Assembly (NCBI GenBank): GCA_040954595.2
Contig: CM082598.2
Coordinates: 5,952,001 to 6,016,000 of the forward strand
Direction: 5' to 3'
Source of the DNA: Balanoglossus misakiensis
Lineage: Eukaryota; Hemichordata
Length of the DNA stretch: 64,000 bases
Numbering within the stretch: position 1 is the first letter of the stretch; each line of letters opens with the position of its first letter. Positions 30,311-45,100 of the stretch are shown here, piece after piece. Made by a program: the position numbers and the translations under genes. The notes under the pieces were generated by a model. It was not told the DNA's origin. It made no database searches and saw only the letters and a list, made by a program, of their open reading frames with translations.

Positions 30311-32724
30311 ACAATATCTTGTCAAACGAGAAATCATCTACTTAGCAAGTTCATATTGCAGTATGGTTTTGTCCATTTAATTAAGCTTCCTATATTGCAA
30401 ATTTCATAAGCACAATACCTTATTATATCCCAGTACTATATTCAGTTTTTTAAAGTTGATTGTTAGGTTATAAATTTGGCAGATTTTCAAGAGAGATTTC
30501 TTTGAATTAATTTCTTGCCACAAATGTTAGTATTCATTTCTATTTTTCATGTTAACCAGAAAATTGCTAATGTGGAAGACTGGTATTGTTTTCCAAGGCA
30601 TTTTGTTATCCAGTACACATACAATATTTTTGGTTACTTTTATCAAATATTTTTTTTTACTTTTATCAAATAATGTATGATTGATGGTCTTAGGATGAAG
30701 ATATTATTAAAACTTGCCATGCTGAAATATTCATTTTATGTCTGTTGTAAACATTCCTTCGCCTAGTAGTCCATTGGACAGACTCATGGAAAATTTCAAA
30801 ATGTATTTTTGGCATCAAAAAATCATAACTCATATTTGAGATTTTAAGGAATATTTGTATTTCCCGGCAAACTGCCTAGAGAGGCAAATGTAAAAATATT
30901 GAATTTCTTTGACAGAAATCATAACATTATGATAGAAATATATCCGGAGTGACCATCAAATTATGATTTCAAGGATGAGTATACCTTAAGAAGTTTCTTC
31001 GGCAATGCATTGAGAAAAAAGGTAGGACTGGTAATAGAAAAAAATGCTGTAAACAAACAGTGGGTGAAAATAACTGGGTCACATATCCAAACCCTTAACC
31101 CCCTGAAATTAATGGTCCTTCCCTTACCTGACCATTTTCATGTAACGCAATGCACAATGCTTTGCTCGGTGATTATTTCCCGCCAAATATGCTAATTTTC
31201 ACCTGGGAGGTCTTATATCCGCAACTAAATACCCTCGCTAGCCATTTATAACCTCTAATTAGATTGTATTTTCGAATTTTGAGTACACCACTACCTTAAA
31301 TAATCTTCGTTTCATATGCATAGTTTTGGCCGCCAAATATACAAAAAGAAGACTTTAGAGACGATCTCTTGTATATGCCTAAACAAAATTGTCCTTGAAA
31401 CAGTGTTATTGATATAATTATGTTTGTCAGTCATGCCCATTGTTCTTAGTGCAATTGTGCTAATTAGTTCTGAAATTCTTGTGAAATTCAAATGAGCATT
31501 TTTGGAGATAGCCGTTGAAAGTTGATACGCGTTATATAGTGCGTTACTTAATTCACCTGTTGTATGATGTTTCAAACGAGTAATACTCATAGTCAAACTC
31601 CCCTGAAACTAACCAGTCTTCACCGGGTATATTTTCTTTAGGCCTATGTTTAGGAAAGGATTTAAACGCTTAGCCATAAACGCGCCTTCCGTTAATACAT
31701 TTGAAGAATTAGAGATCATCTCTAAAGCCTTTGTTTCGTAGATTTAGGCCGAATTGGGGGTCAAAACTATCGAAGGAAGACCCTGACCTAACTCCCCTTT
31801 AAACCAACAAATTCACACCGGGTTAGTTTTATTTCTTTCATATTTGAATGAGAATTAAAATGCCGTGGAAAAAACCTATTTCCGGGATCGGGAACTTTCA
31901 AAAGTTCCGCAGAATATACCCCATGAGGGCGCTGTTGTTGACCTTCGACCCATTGCCTTTGACCCCGTGCAACGTCTTCCTTGTAAACACATGTGTGACA
32001 TGCAGGCTAGCGAATCGGCCAGTTTGTTTTAATGGCACATTTTTCTGTTGTCAACTCCAATGTCGCCTTTCCCATGGACGTTACTTGGCCAGTGTTCGTT
32101 ACACATCCAGGACGGTGTCATATTTCTCTCAAAGAATAGCGGAAAACATGCGAAGCCAATGAGCGAGCAACCAGCTGTTTCCTGCAAGTCATGGGTTCAG
32201 ACTCCCACACACTGTCCACCATCACTATTCCTATATACAGATTTGGCAGAGTGAGTATTGAAACATTACAGTATTTAGTGTGTTACTAGATCACAGATAG
32301 TTTTCACGACTAAGTGTGCGGGTAGAATCACATTCGTCGAAATAACGCTGCTGTAGTCCCCTGATTCAGTCCGTAAACAAGGTAAGCTTGAGCCATGAAC
32401 GTTCGACAATCAGTTTCCGCTGAAGATTTCGCCCTATCGCAACTCAGTAACTGGGGCCGAGTGATGCTCCATACATTAAAGTTCATGACTACTCACACAA
32501 ATTCCAAAATATCAATGTTAAGGCGTGCTTTCAGAGAATAGTCAACCAGAAAATCGACAACAATTAATGACCTCATGTGACTTTTATCATTTGAATCAAG
32601 CGACCACTGCAGTGTGATTCCGACGTTTGTCGGTAGAACACAGGGAGCTCTTCCTTCTTGTTTGTAGTGTGTGTGTGTGACAAAAATATGTATGTTTTCA
32701 ATTATGGTCATTTGTCTTGTTCAG
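30311..32724. other. Intergenic region between the DAPK1-like gene and MED25
   Basis: No gene is supported. 31850-32260 is GC-richer and could hold a promoter or first exon of the following gene, but no start is convincing. A short GT repeat lies at about 32665-32681. Confidence 0.4.
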
Positions 32725-33411
32725 GAATCTGGACAAAGGCTCAAGAAATCCTTGCTAAACAAGGGAAAAAAGCTATGTACAATATTAAAAGATATCTGGG
32801 TCAGTTTAAAAACATATAGCTAGCTCTACGAATTTTCGACTGCAAAATTCTTCCAATACTTATGTACGGTAGTGAAGTATGGGGTTTTCATGAGGATATT
32901 AAAGGATGTTGAAAAAATTCAAATAGATTTCTGTAAATATATACTCAAGGTTAGTTCAATGTCAACCAATTTAGCTGTCTTGGGAGAACTTGGCAGACAA
33001 TCTTTGAAAACGCTTCGTCTACCACGCATTATTAAATACTGGGTAAAATTAATTCATAGCGACAATTATAGATATACTAAGCAATGTTATGATTACCAAC
33101 GTGAAATGGCAGACAAAGGTTATCACTGTTGGGCCAAAAAGGTCAAAGACCTTTTGTGTACCTTTGGATTTGGTATTGCTTGGGAGTCACAGGCTGTGGG
33201 AAACGAATGTCTTTTTCTTTCAAATTTTAAACAAAGATGCTTGGATATTGGTCAGCAGGTATGGCACAGTAAATTGGTCAATTCCACTAAGATGGATTCG
33301 TATCGTTTATTTAAAAATAATTTGTCTTTTGAAAAATATTTGAATTGTGTAAATATTGAGCTATTTAGAGTCACCCTTTATAAATTTAGAATTTCAAACC
33401 ACAAGTATTAA
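32725..33411 (+). pseudogene. LINE reverse-transcriptase C-terminal remnant
   Basis: The reading has KILPILMYGSEVWGFHEDI, then after a frameshift VEKIQIDFCKYILKVSS, LAVLGELGRQSLKTL and AKKVKDLLCTFGFGIAWE. This is the post-RT region common in non-LTR retrotransposons of marine invertebrates. It has a TAG and a frameshift near 32880-32905, is 5' truncated, and ends at TAA 33409-33411. Confidence 0.8.
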
Positions 33412-36123
33412 TAGAGAGTGGTTGTTTTGAAGGGTTACCAAGAACTACCTTGAACTTTAGGGTTCAAGGTTGTCCTCAAATTTCAGGTCAAAGTGACAAA
33501 ATGGGCATTATGGATTTTTGTTCAAAATGACACTCTCAGCAAGCGTTTACTTAACACTGTTTGGGTCTAGAATGATCTTATTTGATCTGCAGATAGAGAT
33601 GTGTATTGTTTACAAAGATTTTAGATGCAAATTGGACAAGACACTTCTAGGTTCTAAGAATTATGAGAGAAGCTGACATTTTGTCTGATATATTCAGCTT
33701 TCAGAGAGTTAAGTCACAAAAATGACTAGTTCAATTACATCATGCAGTGTTGCTGTGAAATAGATTATCCATATTTACTTCATCATGCAAATGTAAAATA
33801 ATTGTCGAACCAAAAGGAATAGGTGACAAATCTAATCTTAGAATAGCCTTCCCTATTCCTAGATTCAGTCTTATTATGAAGTCTTGTTGATTCCATGCAC
33901 CAGATGTTTATCCCAACTGTTACATGTACCTAAGTGTGTCTATGTTATGAAAGTACTCATTTGTTTTCACTGAGAGAGATTTGCAGTTGTTGCACTAGGA
34001 TACCAACAAGTCATTGGTGTGAACCCATTATCACTTACTGAGTACATCTAATGATGTCAATTACCACCTGCCATTTTCTCCACACTGAAGTGCAACTGAT
34101 TGTGTTTGACCTCAAACGACTTCCCTTCCTCTCCTACCTGAAAGCAAAGAGAAAACAGTCACCCAAATATATGTGTTGACCCAAGCAAAACATGAATAAT
34201 TAAAGTATTTCAAGTATGTCCACTAAAATTGTAAGGGTTATCTCCTTGTTTGTACCACTCATACTGATGGCTCAAATTAAAACCTCATAAAAAATGTTGC
34301 TAATTTGCATTTAGTATAAATTGACATACAGCTTCAACCCCCCCCCCCCAATTAAAAGTATTGTTTATATCCTCTAATTATACTTTGATCTATTTTCTGT
34401 AAAATACTATGCATTGCCATGTTGTTTTAGGTCCCATTTCGCAAATAATTGGTATATATGTCACTATGGGATCGAACTGGAGGGACACTCATGGAAGATG
34501 CAAATTGTCCTGTACACGTTCCTACATCAAGTGGCCCCTCCAGTTGGCCTTCAGCTATCCCACAACCCACCATGTTTCCAAGATGACGGTAAAGACAAAC
34601 CTCCCCTATAGCATGTTCCGGTAGCATGCATCAGAATGTGTGCTCTATGCTGAAAGTGATTTTTTGTTAGATACCTTAAAATCTTTCATTGAATGTTTAA
34701 TGTAGTCTGTCGCAGTTGACAGGAATGTAACTAGTCAAACACAAAAGACAACTTTTCTAAAAGAAAATAATATGAAGAAAGGTACACAGAAAAAGAGAGT
34801 GACTTAAATTGTTAATCTCATATACAGTCAATTCCAATTACTGGTTGCTATTTTCATTCCTGACACATTTCCTAATAGACCCCTTAACTTACACACATAT
34901 AGGTTATGTTAAGTGGAGAACTGGGTATAGCATGTGCCATAGTTAATTTCACTTTAAATATCACATGTATACATGTGTCTAGTTTTGTACATGAAACTCA
35001 TAAGTATGTCATATTTATTGATTGACTGTCAAATATCCTCCTGTTGTTTGATTAAGGTGGCATTGCATGAAACCGTCGAGACTTTTTCAGAGGCCTATTT
35101 CTCATCAAAGTCAACATTAAAACCCGCATAAACCATATATATTCTGAGTGTTTGAACTTTTGTTTGAGTTGCATATATTATTGATCCCCGGAAATGGTGG
35201 CGTTTTTGGGTTAAAAAAAACATGTTTTGATATTATGTCATTAAATTTAATTTAGGTAAAAAAGTTGACCATGCATCATGCATCTTAATATGTCATTCGA
35301 AACTAGAGTACACGTGCAAACAAACGGTAATTTTGTTTTACGTTATCTTCTTCCATTGAGGAGTAACAGCGCTTGAAAGTTAGATTTTTTAGAAAAATTG
35401 ATCAAATTCACGGTGAGTTGTATTGAATCAGAGTTTATTCCCGCCAGTGACATTTTATTGACTAACAAAAATCTGTTTTGTTGGATAGGTCACACACAAT
35501 CCCCAGTTAAAATTTGAGCAAATTCGGCCAACGCAGAGCGAAGCTAAATTCTTCTGAATTTGTCAAGAGCAGCGAAAATGCAAACTGAGAAAAACGGCCA
35601 TTTGCATTGTTGACACCTATTTGTTAAGTTGTGAACTCATTCAGAAAAGTGCTATTTTTGGGTGATTATGCACCATTTCCGCCAGGACGTATTAGTCAGG
35701 ATGTGGATCAGTATTAGGCCTACCGATTTATGTAAAAAAGTAAAATTTGGCAAAAATCACAACTTTTCATGCAATGGCACCTTAAATGTAAAAATTATTT
35801 GTTGTAAAAAGCACAATTCTTTTAGTACCATAGATGTCAGTGCTCATTTTAAAGCTGAAAGTGACTTTTTCAAAACTAATTGCAAGAAAATGTAACTAAA
35901 TATTTTAATTTTGCAGTCAAAATGCAACACAGTCAGCTCCGAGCTGCATTTAAAATCCAAACACATGGTGTTATATTCTTAGTAATAAGCAAAGATCTGT
36001 ATCCTATCCACAAAGTATATCATACACACAGTATTATCTTAATGCAGCTTATGAAATTGCTAGAACCATTGTAATATTAGGATCATGATATTTAAAGAAA
36101 AGTAATTATATTTATATTAACAG
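33412..36123. other. Noncoding region upstream of the first certain MED25 exon
   Basis: A C-run at 34340-34351. The N-terminal half of the MED25 vWA domain should be encoded upstream of 36124, but I could not find it with confidence. Confidence 0.4.
34431..34588 (+). other. Possible exon with uncertain frame
   Basis: 158 bp between a good acceptor (ttgttttag) and donor (gacg|gtaaag). One frame is open throughout (NNWYICHYGIELEGHSWKMQ) but does not obviously match MED25 or another family. Confidence 0.25.
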
Positions 36124-36192
36124 TATGTAAAAGTTACGAAGATTTAGTGTTGAATGATGATGTGATGTCTGTACGAGCTGTTCCAATACATG
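36124..36192 (+). CDS. MED25: MED25 vWA exon
   Basis: 69 nt, between ttaacag and gtgagt: SYEDLVLNDDVMSVRAVPIH. Phase 1 joins the next exon in frame, at the strand preceding the GAGEKYS loop. Confidence 0.7.
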
Positions 36193-39100
36193 GTGAGTGA
36201 ATTTCAAAACCTTTTGTTCAGTAAACCTTTCTACTGTCCTGTGATTCCAAAAGGAATTGAAATATTACACATGTACAGGTATATAGTGCAGATTGTAAAA
36301 AAAGCACACTCTGGAAAGGGGTTATGTAAATATTATCTCTATCATTTTAAGGGGCACTGACCACTCCACCCGAGACAATTAGCTAAGGGGTGCGGACATC
36401 TCAACAGGGGGTGAATCCTTCCAGTCCGTGTCTGGGTCAATCAATCAATCAATTAATCAGTTAGTCAGTCAGTCAGTCAGACAGTCAGTCATATTAATTG
36501 ATTCATTAAGGCATATATAAAACGATATAGCTAGCCTATTGTTCTATGAATGGGCTAACACCCTTGTCATATAAACTTTGGCGAAGTGGTCCCTAGCTCA
36601 GCTAAGGTAGATGGGAGGGACCTGAATCACATGTCCCCATCATAATGAAAGCTGCCAACCCTCTTAGAATGATACTACAGCCTGATCACACTGCCCTGTC
36701 ACACTTGTCTATGGGCTACTGCCGTGATCCCAGGGTGTGCAGTTCAAATTTCTGGCCGTTAAATTGTTTTTCGCAAATCTCACTATTTTATAGGTATGCA
36801 TGTATGATAAATGGGTTATCACACGAATTTTAGTCGATAACGTGACACATTCTCGTGATGTTCGTATTTTGACTTGTTGCTTCCGCAACTCGTCAAAATA
36901 TGGACATCACTTGAATACGACATGTTATCGACCAAATTTAGTGTAATAACCCCTAAGTACCACCCTCTAATTTTAAAGAACACTAACTATGGAAGCCCAT
37001 TAACCCTTTCACAACCAAGGTTCAGTCCAAACCCATTGATTTCCATTAAAAGGTTTGACCTGTATAGAAGGAACTTGGGGTGTAAGGGTTAAAGGGACAA
37101 AGTCGCTCTTTTGACTTTTGACTCACTTGCTTTTATAAGACGTAATTCCTACCTTTAAATGTTTCATAAAATGTTTAATCAAATCTGTCTACAATCACAG
37201 TAGACGTTGTTTACATATGCCTTTTGTTAAATGATTGTTGTTGTATTTCAAATTGTTGTCAGGAGCAGGTGAGAAATACAGTATGATTTCTGAAGGTCTG
37301 AGTACTGCATTGCACTTAGTTGGTGATATGAAGAGTTTACGATATTCAAGGTAATTAATTATGGTAAAATTCTGAGTTTCAAGATCATTCTCTAGATATG
37401 GCCCCCACTTATTGAGGTGGTTTATCTGTTTATGTAAAGCTCACCATGTCAACCAGGAAGTGATTCTATACAGAAAGTGGAGTACAACTAACGTGTGAAG
37501 TACATTGAAAACTGCCTAGGAAGGACACTTCAGGGACCATAAAATGTCTCCTTAATAGATAGGTGTCCTTAAAGGGACAAATTCTCTCTCTCGCTGCCCC
37601 TTTTCCATGAATTAGGTTTGTTACAGGACACCATTTCTGTTATTCTACCTGTGGATATATAGTGAATCAATGTTTCACCACACACAACTTCAACCCTGCT
37701 TGTAGCCTCCGGAGTGATAAAAAAAAACACACGCCAATAATCGGTCTCTATCATTTATTCATTTTAGGCGAGTTTTTATGCTCATATCATTCAAGTGGGA
37801 TGGAAATTGTGTATGGTTGAACGTTCATTAACTACATATACACATGTACATTAATATAAAATGTCTCTTGTATCAAACATAATGGAAAAAATCGCGTCAA
37901 GGACACAGTGGTCCCATTGCGGGATTTCACAAGAAAAAGTGTACACCGGAGTACTTGACCATATACAGACACAGACACACACACACACAAAGCAAGAGAT
38001 CAATGGGCAAGCACTGACTGACCCATAAGCTGCCAATGGCATATGTACTATACATACACTAAATAGAACAGCTGGCCTCTTTAAAACTTAGCCAGTTATG
38101 TAATCATTCAGGAATTTGCAGTGTATACAAACAACTCAATAAAGTAAATACACACCACTTCGCAAAGCAATCTGACCAGTAGTTCTTGAGTTACTGAGTT
38201 TTGACTAAATTCACATTTTTCCAGCTAATTTGCATATTTTTGGCAACGACAACTTCATTTGAACAAACTCCCATCTACAGCCCAGCCTGCATCTGCACAC
38301 CAAATATCAAGGTGATACACGCAGTGGTTTTCAAGTTTTTGATGTGGACGGACATACATCCATACGTCCATACATCCATCCATCCATACATCCATCCATC
38401 CATACATACATACAGACGCAACCGATCCCATAAGGTCCCATGGTATATAGGGCTATACCAATGGGACCTAAAAAGGGCAGCGAGAGAGAGACTTTGTCCC
38501 TTTAACAGAAATGTGCACATAATATTCTATTCAAACCATTACTCTTGTCTTGAACAATCTTATAGAGGTGTCCTGATTAGAGAGATGTCTGTATTAATTG
38601 ACAGGTGTCACTGTATTATCAACATTTTCAGTTTCATAATCCTTCTGCCTTTGTCAGAGAATGTTTACAGCAGCCAAAAACTTTCTCTGCCATACTCACA
38701 ATAAGAGAAAGCTTGCTGTGTGTAAAACGGGTTATTTTCGCAAGCAATTAATTTTTGCAAAATACGCGAGAGCCAACAAAATGTGAAAATAAAAAGTTGC
38801 GTAAAATGTTTTTCAGAGATAAAGATGCAATGAAATACAAGAACATGAAAATTAATCCTTGCATAGCAGTTGCCTCTTTTAATATCGCGAAAATTTCCTG
38901 TCACGAAAATAATCCGTTTTACAGTAATATTGAAGGTCAGAATGCTTTTGATGAGAGAACAATACACAAGTTGCAAAGTATCTTGACTAACATAAAAATG
39001 ATTGAATTTTCTAAAGAAGATATAATCTCGCAGTTGGTGTATTGTTTCCTCATCAAAAGCATTCTGACCTTCAATATTATTCTGTTGAGCTTTACATGCA

Positions 39101-42100
39101 ATCTAGTCTATATATGATCAGGGGTGATTATATCATCGAGAACAGATCCTAAATACTAAAAGAGTATAAAATGTCTGCGACAGATACTTTGTAAGTTGTA
39201 ACAGGTGTGAAATAAGAATTTGGATAACACTGACAGTATTTTGGCTATCGTTGGGGGGGGGGGGGGTGGAGCGATAAGTGATTTTGGAACCCCATGAGAC
39301 ACCTGTCTTACCATTAATATGACTGCATTTATGGTACCATAAGGAATGCTGGGAATGCCGGGTACTTGCACTGAACTGGCCGTTTACTTTTCCTCAACCC
39401 ATTAGGGTTATTTTTATTTTTATACTCTTTTACACTCATAAATAAGGGTTCGTACGCTCCTGGAAACTCCTGGAATTTGAAACCCCTCCTGGAAACTCCT
39501 GAAATCTCCTGGAAATTCAAAATTTCTCCTTGAAACTCCTGGAAAACCGCGAGTCACGATCGCATTTCACCGGATCGTGAAACAGTACGCGTTGCCCATT
39601 TCACTCGGCGCACCAGTTATCTTTAGACAGGCGTCCTATAAATAGTATCATTGAGTAGTAAAGCACAAATTGCAACAACTAACGCAGCTCAGCGTTCCGG
39701 TCGCGACAAAATATCTAAAACTTGACAAAAGATGTAGCAACTTTTGTTAGAGGTCATGCCATGTATCCCGCGTCTGCAGAATACTTGAACAGACGGCCGC
39801 GGCAGACACCCGTGAGATCGATGTTCAGGGCAATTAGTGATGTCAAAAAGAAGCAAAAAAGGCAGGCGTTTTTTGTGTTTTTTTTCAGCAGCAGAACAGT
39901 AATTTCCATCAGTAATTTGTCGATTTTATCAGGACAGAAATCATTGCTTTAGGGACCGTTCAGTTTTTACGGCCGAGGGGGGGGGGTCAAAGGTCAACAT
40001 GATTTGGGGGGGGGGGGGGGGGTCAAAGGTCAACATGTCCCCGGCCTCGCATAATTGGCCCCCTACTTTGCCAATATGGCCCTCTACTTCAAATTTTAGT
40101 GAAACCCCTGCAGTGACAAAATGACTGGGGAACCCTGGTTACATTACCCTGATCACCACAATGGTTCAGTCCAACTGCATTGTTTTCTATGGTAAGGTTG
40201 GACCTCTGAAGAGGGAATTGGGGTGGAAGGGTTAGAAAAAACACTGACTGACAATACTGCCAATAACAAAATATTGTTTTATCTTCTCTTTGTATACAGC
40301 ACACAAGAACAGAAACATTGTATATTGATCTGCAACTCTCCTCCATATCCCTTGCCAAGTCAAGATAGTATTAATTACAGTAGATTGACTGCAGATCAAT
40401 TGACTGCCATGTTGGGTAAGGTAAGCGATATAAAACATTTCATACAACACTGCCTACTAACAATAGTCATATCAATCTGACAAGGGAAGATGAAAACAAA
40501 ACATCTTTTCAAACTAGTTTACTGTGCGGACCAATTTCATTAAGCCCCATTTAACAGGAATTCTGGTTTTATAATTAACTTTGATTGATTGACATGTGTT
40601 TTACATCTAAATGCATCGCTTTAGGAACATTTTCTAGTATGTATGAGATTATTAAATTGAACTTGTATATTTGCTGAGGGCAACTTAATTTTCAGTAAAG
40701 ATGAGGAATGCTCAATGTTTGGATTGTCTTCAAAAAGATGACAACAACTCAAGTCTCAAAAACTCTTTGTTTTGAAGTTTGAATTGTTTTTGTTGCATCA
40801 GTAACGACTTCACATGTGAATGCCAAATTTTGATTCTTAGCAAATGTTGTATTTTGACAGAGAGGAGTCCATTCCTCAATCATATCACCCCGCAAACGGC
40901 CTGAACTCCAAAAACTTAACGACAAAGCATATGGTGAAGTACAGATGGTACCAATGAAGGATTATGCGGCTGATCCACACCACATGATACTTCTCAAAGG
41001 TTATCAACTTGCTGGTAGGTATCTGTTGCTATGCAAATATTTGCAATCATACCATCCAGATTCTAAAGTTCACAGGTCAAATATATAACTTGTTTATGTG
41101 GTCATTTACAACCAATTCATCATTTTGTTGTTCGTTAAAATGTTACTCGAAATCGGTACTTCCATAAAATGGTTGTAATATATTTAATAATATTTATTAC
41201 ACATCACATATTATTATTCGCTCTTGGTTGGCTAATACTAAATATGACAGAACTTCATGACCTCTGCACACGATCTGAGGCTTACAGAAGTTAATTTCGT
41301 GAGTGATGCAGTGTTTTCTGTTGCAGTACTTGCACAAGTCAAGGATAAAATTCCCCATCATTTCAATGCCTAGCCAATGAATTACACATCCTCCTGAAAA
41401 TTGTTGGAAGGTGGGCAATCAGTTTCCATGGTTGCATCCTGGATGAAACACTGGTACAGGTTCAAGACAAGTTTAGTGACATTGTGTAAATCCACAGAAG
41501 AATTTCACATCAACTGTATAATCTTCTATTTTTCTCATGATTGTGTTTCAGAAAAATCTGTGTCAAGTGGTGATACATAAGAGGTTGCCATCGTGAAACC
41601 TAAAACCATAGCAACCACTTCAGTGTCTACAACCACTACCACAACACAGCCACTGAAACCCGCATCAACAGTTACCATGTTTACAGCATCTACCTCCAGT
41701 ATGACCTCAAATCCTCTCAAATCAACTGTTGGAAGTTCATCTCCAGGTAAAGTCTCCAGTGTTGATTACGAGCCATTTGTCAAATTAGGTCCACACATAA
41801 TTAGACCACCAATTGAAGTGTGAGATATAGTAGAATATTGCCATGTTGATCTTCACTACAATATTAGTTAAAGTTATATAGCACTCTGTGATCAACGAGT
41901 TGAAAATACAGCATGAGCTTGCGGGGACATGTAGTCCCCTTCATCAGCTGTACACGTAGAATGAACAGAGAAACAGAGAATCATGGGGTATTCAAAGTAG
42001 GAAATATGTGCAGGACCAGGTGCATCGATCAGAAATATTTCCTACAGTGGATTTTCTATCTGAGGATGGTGACTTCATGACCGCGATATTGTGCCCTTGA

Positions 42101-45100
42101 GCGAGGCACTTTACTTCTCATTGCTCTGAGGAGACTCATGGCTTTGTGTAGGTGATTTGCACCATTTCTAGTCTTTCTACTAGAAATATTTTCTGTGTTT
42201 GTGATAGATGAATTACTGTCTTACAGGAAATTTTTGTGAACTTCGTGAGAACCAAAAAATGCAAATTAAAAAGTCATGTAAAAATATTTTTCGGGGATAT
42301 TGGTGCAGTTATTGAAATATGAGAATGCGAAATTTAATTGTAGCGTAACAGCTGTCTCTTAGGATTATGCGAAAATTTCCTGTCACAGAAATTTCCCGGT
42401 TTACAGTATATAAATAAATCAACTACATCTTTTTACTGCAGGTGCCACACCAAGTCATGTCACCTGGACAACCAAGTCAAATTGGAAGTCCGTCTCCACA
42501 ACAACTGTCATCCTCTCAACAGAAACTGAGTCAGTCCCAGATGCAGGGCAAGGTCAAAGGTCATCAATGCCTTTTGCCCAGCCTACCAGTTTACCAAACC
42601 AACCAGTATCCACTGTCACAGCAAAAAGGACTCAACAACCCAATGTGACTGTTTCAAGTATCCCCATGCGACAATTTTGTCCACCCAGGTACAGTTGTGG
42701 TCTACCTTCTACTTTATGAGATTCAAATTAGCTGTTTCTAGTTACCCATCCTGTGAATTGAAAGCTTTTTATGACTGTATCACATAGCCTTGTCTTACCA
42801 TTGTCTATACAGTAGACTATTTTTTTCAAAACGCATTCAAAACTTCTATTTTGGTTGCTAGAAACCCTCTCTGTGAATGCAAAGACTCTTTTGGATAATG
42901 CCACAGACTCATTAATCAAATTCAATTTTTAATGTGATTAATGTTGATAAGCCCTTAAACCCAATCCCTTCCAAATGTGAGTATGTGTGTTGAAAATAGG
43001 ACTTAGAGAGTTGCAAGCTCAACATCGAATCAAAAATTGAAGTCATGAATTAAAAATGGGGTTTTGAATACTGGCCTTGATAATGCTCCATATTAACTAA
43101 GTTTGTTACTCTTTTTGGACAGGTAACTTCACCACCAAAGATGACTTCCCAGCATGCACCAGCTGCTGCACTGAAAGCCATAGAAGGTGTCATGCAAACG
43201 GCAAATGCTAGTCAGTTCAGTAAGACGCCACCAATTGCTGCCGTGAATCCTATCAACTCACAGCCACAGCAGAGATGGCCAGGTACAGATTCAAAGCCAC
43301 AAAGAGGTAGGTACAGTCAACCCTGTCTATACTGGCCAGTCTAGGGACTTTCTTAAACTGGCATTTATGCTAGACAGGTGGCTTATATAGATGGGTCAGT
43401 TAATGTGCAATGTACATGTACATGAACTGAAACAAAGTGGCCACTACATAGACGTGGCCACAAACACAGATTTGACTGTCATAATTATATATTATGTTGC
43501 CATGGCAGCCATTTACCATTAGTTTGATTATACTTTGCCAAAACCTGAGGGAAAAATATTCAAGTTCCCCTTTTCATATTCCCCTATCAATGGTATAATA
43601 CACCAATGTCATGGTAAAATTTTGTGACATTTTTGCTAACTGCTAAAGCCCAAGTAACATTGTTTTTTCAGTATTTTTCAGCAAAGGAATTAACCCTAGT
43701 TTCTTGTTCTGCTATGGATAGCTTTATGAAATGTTCAGTCTTTATCTTCTCTACAAAAAATGTACATGAGTAATGGCCATTGTGAATATTAAATGAACTC
43801 AGACGAGAATTCATTTTTCAACAATAACAATGATGATCAATAATTACATAAAACGGCTGTGTTTGAAAACCAAACTCTGAGTACATTATTAATGTTTTAC
43901 AGAGTAGAATAAAGTATTACAGCTGTTATCCAAAGTTAACGTTGGAATTATTGATGTCTAATACTACTGTGTTTACTTATCAGCAGGTATGCAGCCATTG
44001 ATGCGAACAGGAGTGCAGTCAACACAACCGACAGTACCTAATGTGAGCGACAGCAAAAATCCACCTATCACCACAGGCACCAAGTTGTTCCAACTCTGAC
44101 ACAGCCACAAGTACATGTACAACACCAGTCATTGGTATGTTATGTTATGAGCTGAGTTATAATACCCATCTATCCCTTTTGTCTGGCAAGTGACATTTTA
44201 TCACTTTTCAGTATTTCAATAGAACTGCATTTGGATAATTTGTTACCTAACATGACATCGGAAGATGGTAGCTTGATGTTTTAACTGAGGACATTGGATG
44301 ACCAGTAGATAAAGATTTTCTTTGGTATCAGTGACATCAGACGCAGTTCCGTTGACATTCAAATTTCCAGCTGACGGGGAATTTCAGCAACGTGGTGCAA
44401 ATGATGACTGTGCAGACAAATGCCAAGATGCTGTTTAGGCACCATGCCTGATACATGTTACCTTTCTGGTGGTTCTAAAGTATAAACAAATCCGGAAAAA
44501 TATTTCACGAGATACAAAAATATTGTTTGCCTGTTACCTGGAAATGACAATGCTTTGGGTCACATGGCCAGCTCATGTGATTGATATTAAAGAATTATTT
44601 ACAGTGACTGTCATGATTTGTATGTGTTATCACAGGCTAATACCAGTACTTCACTACTGATGGATCTGGACATACCAGTGCCCTCTACAGCTCAAGTGTA
44701 TCAAGTTAGACTCGCCAGCAGCAAGTTGATCCACAACAACAACAACAACAACAACAACAGAAAAGTGTTGTTTGGCATGGAGCCTTGGTATGGCAAGAGG
44801 TGTGTACAGCTTACATACAAATAACTAATTAAAACAACTGACTGTAGGTCAATGGGGTTATTGTGGTTGGATCATGTTGGATAGGGAGCATTTTTCGATA
44901 AACAACCCTTTTAAATATTTGATTTTTAGGGAGCTTCCAAATGTAATTTTAGAGGGTACCCATTACACAAATTATGAGCTCGGCAGAACAACGTGTGGTA
45001 GTACCCATCAATGAAGTACACAGATTGGTCTTTCATCCAGAGGCACACAGTGTACATGCAATGCAATCTTTTCCCTTTGTATGTCTTAACAAAGCAACCT

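Noticed and set aside
34431-34588. First part of the MED25 vWA domain
   Set aside because: Splice-like borders exist but none of the three frames matches the expected vWA N-terminus convincingly; listed only as a possible exon.
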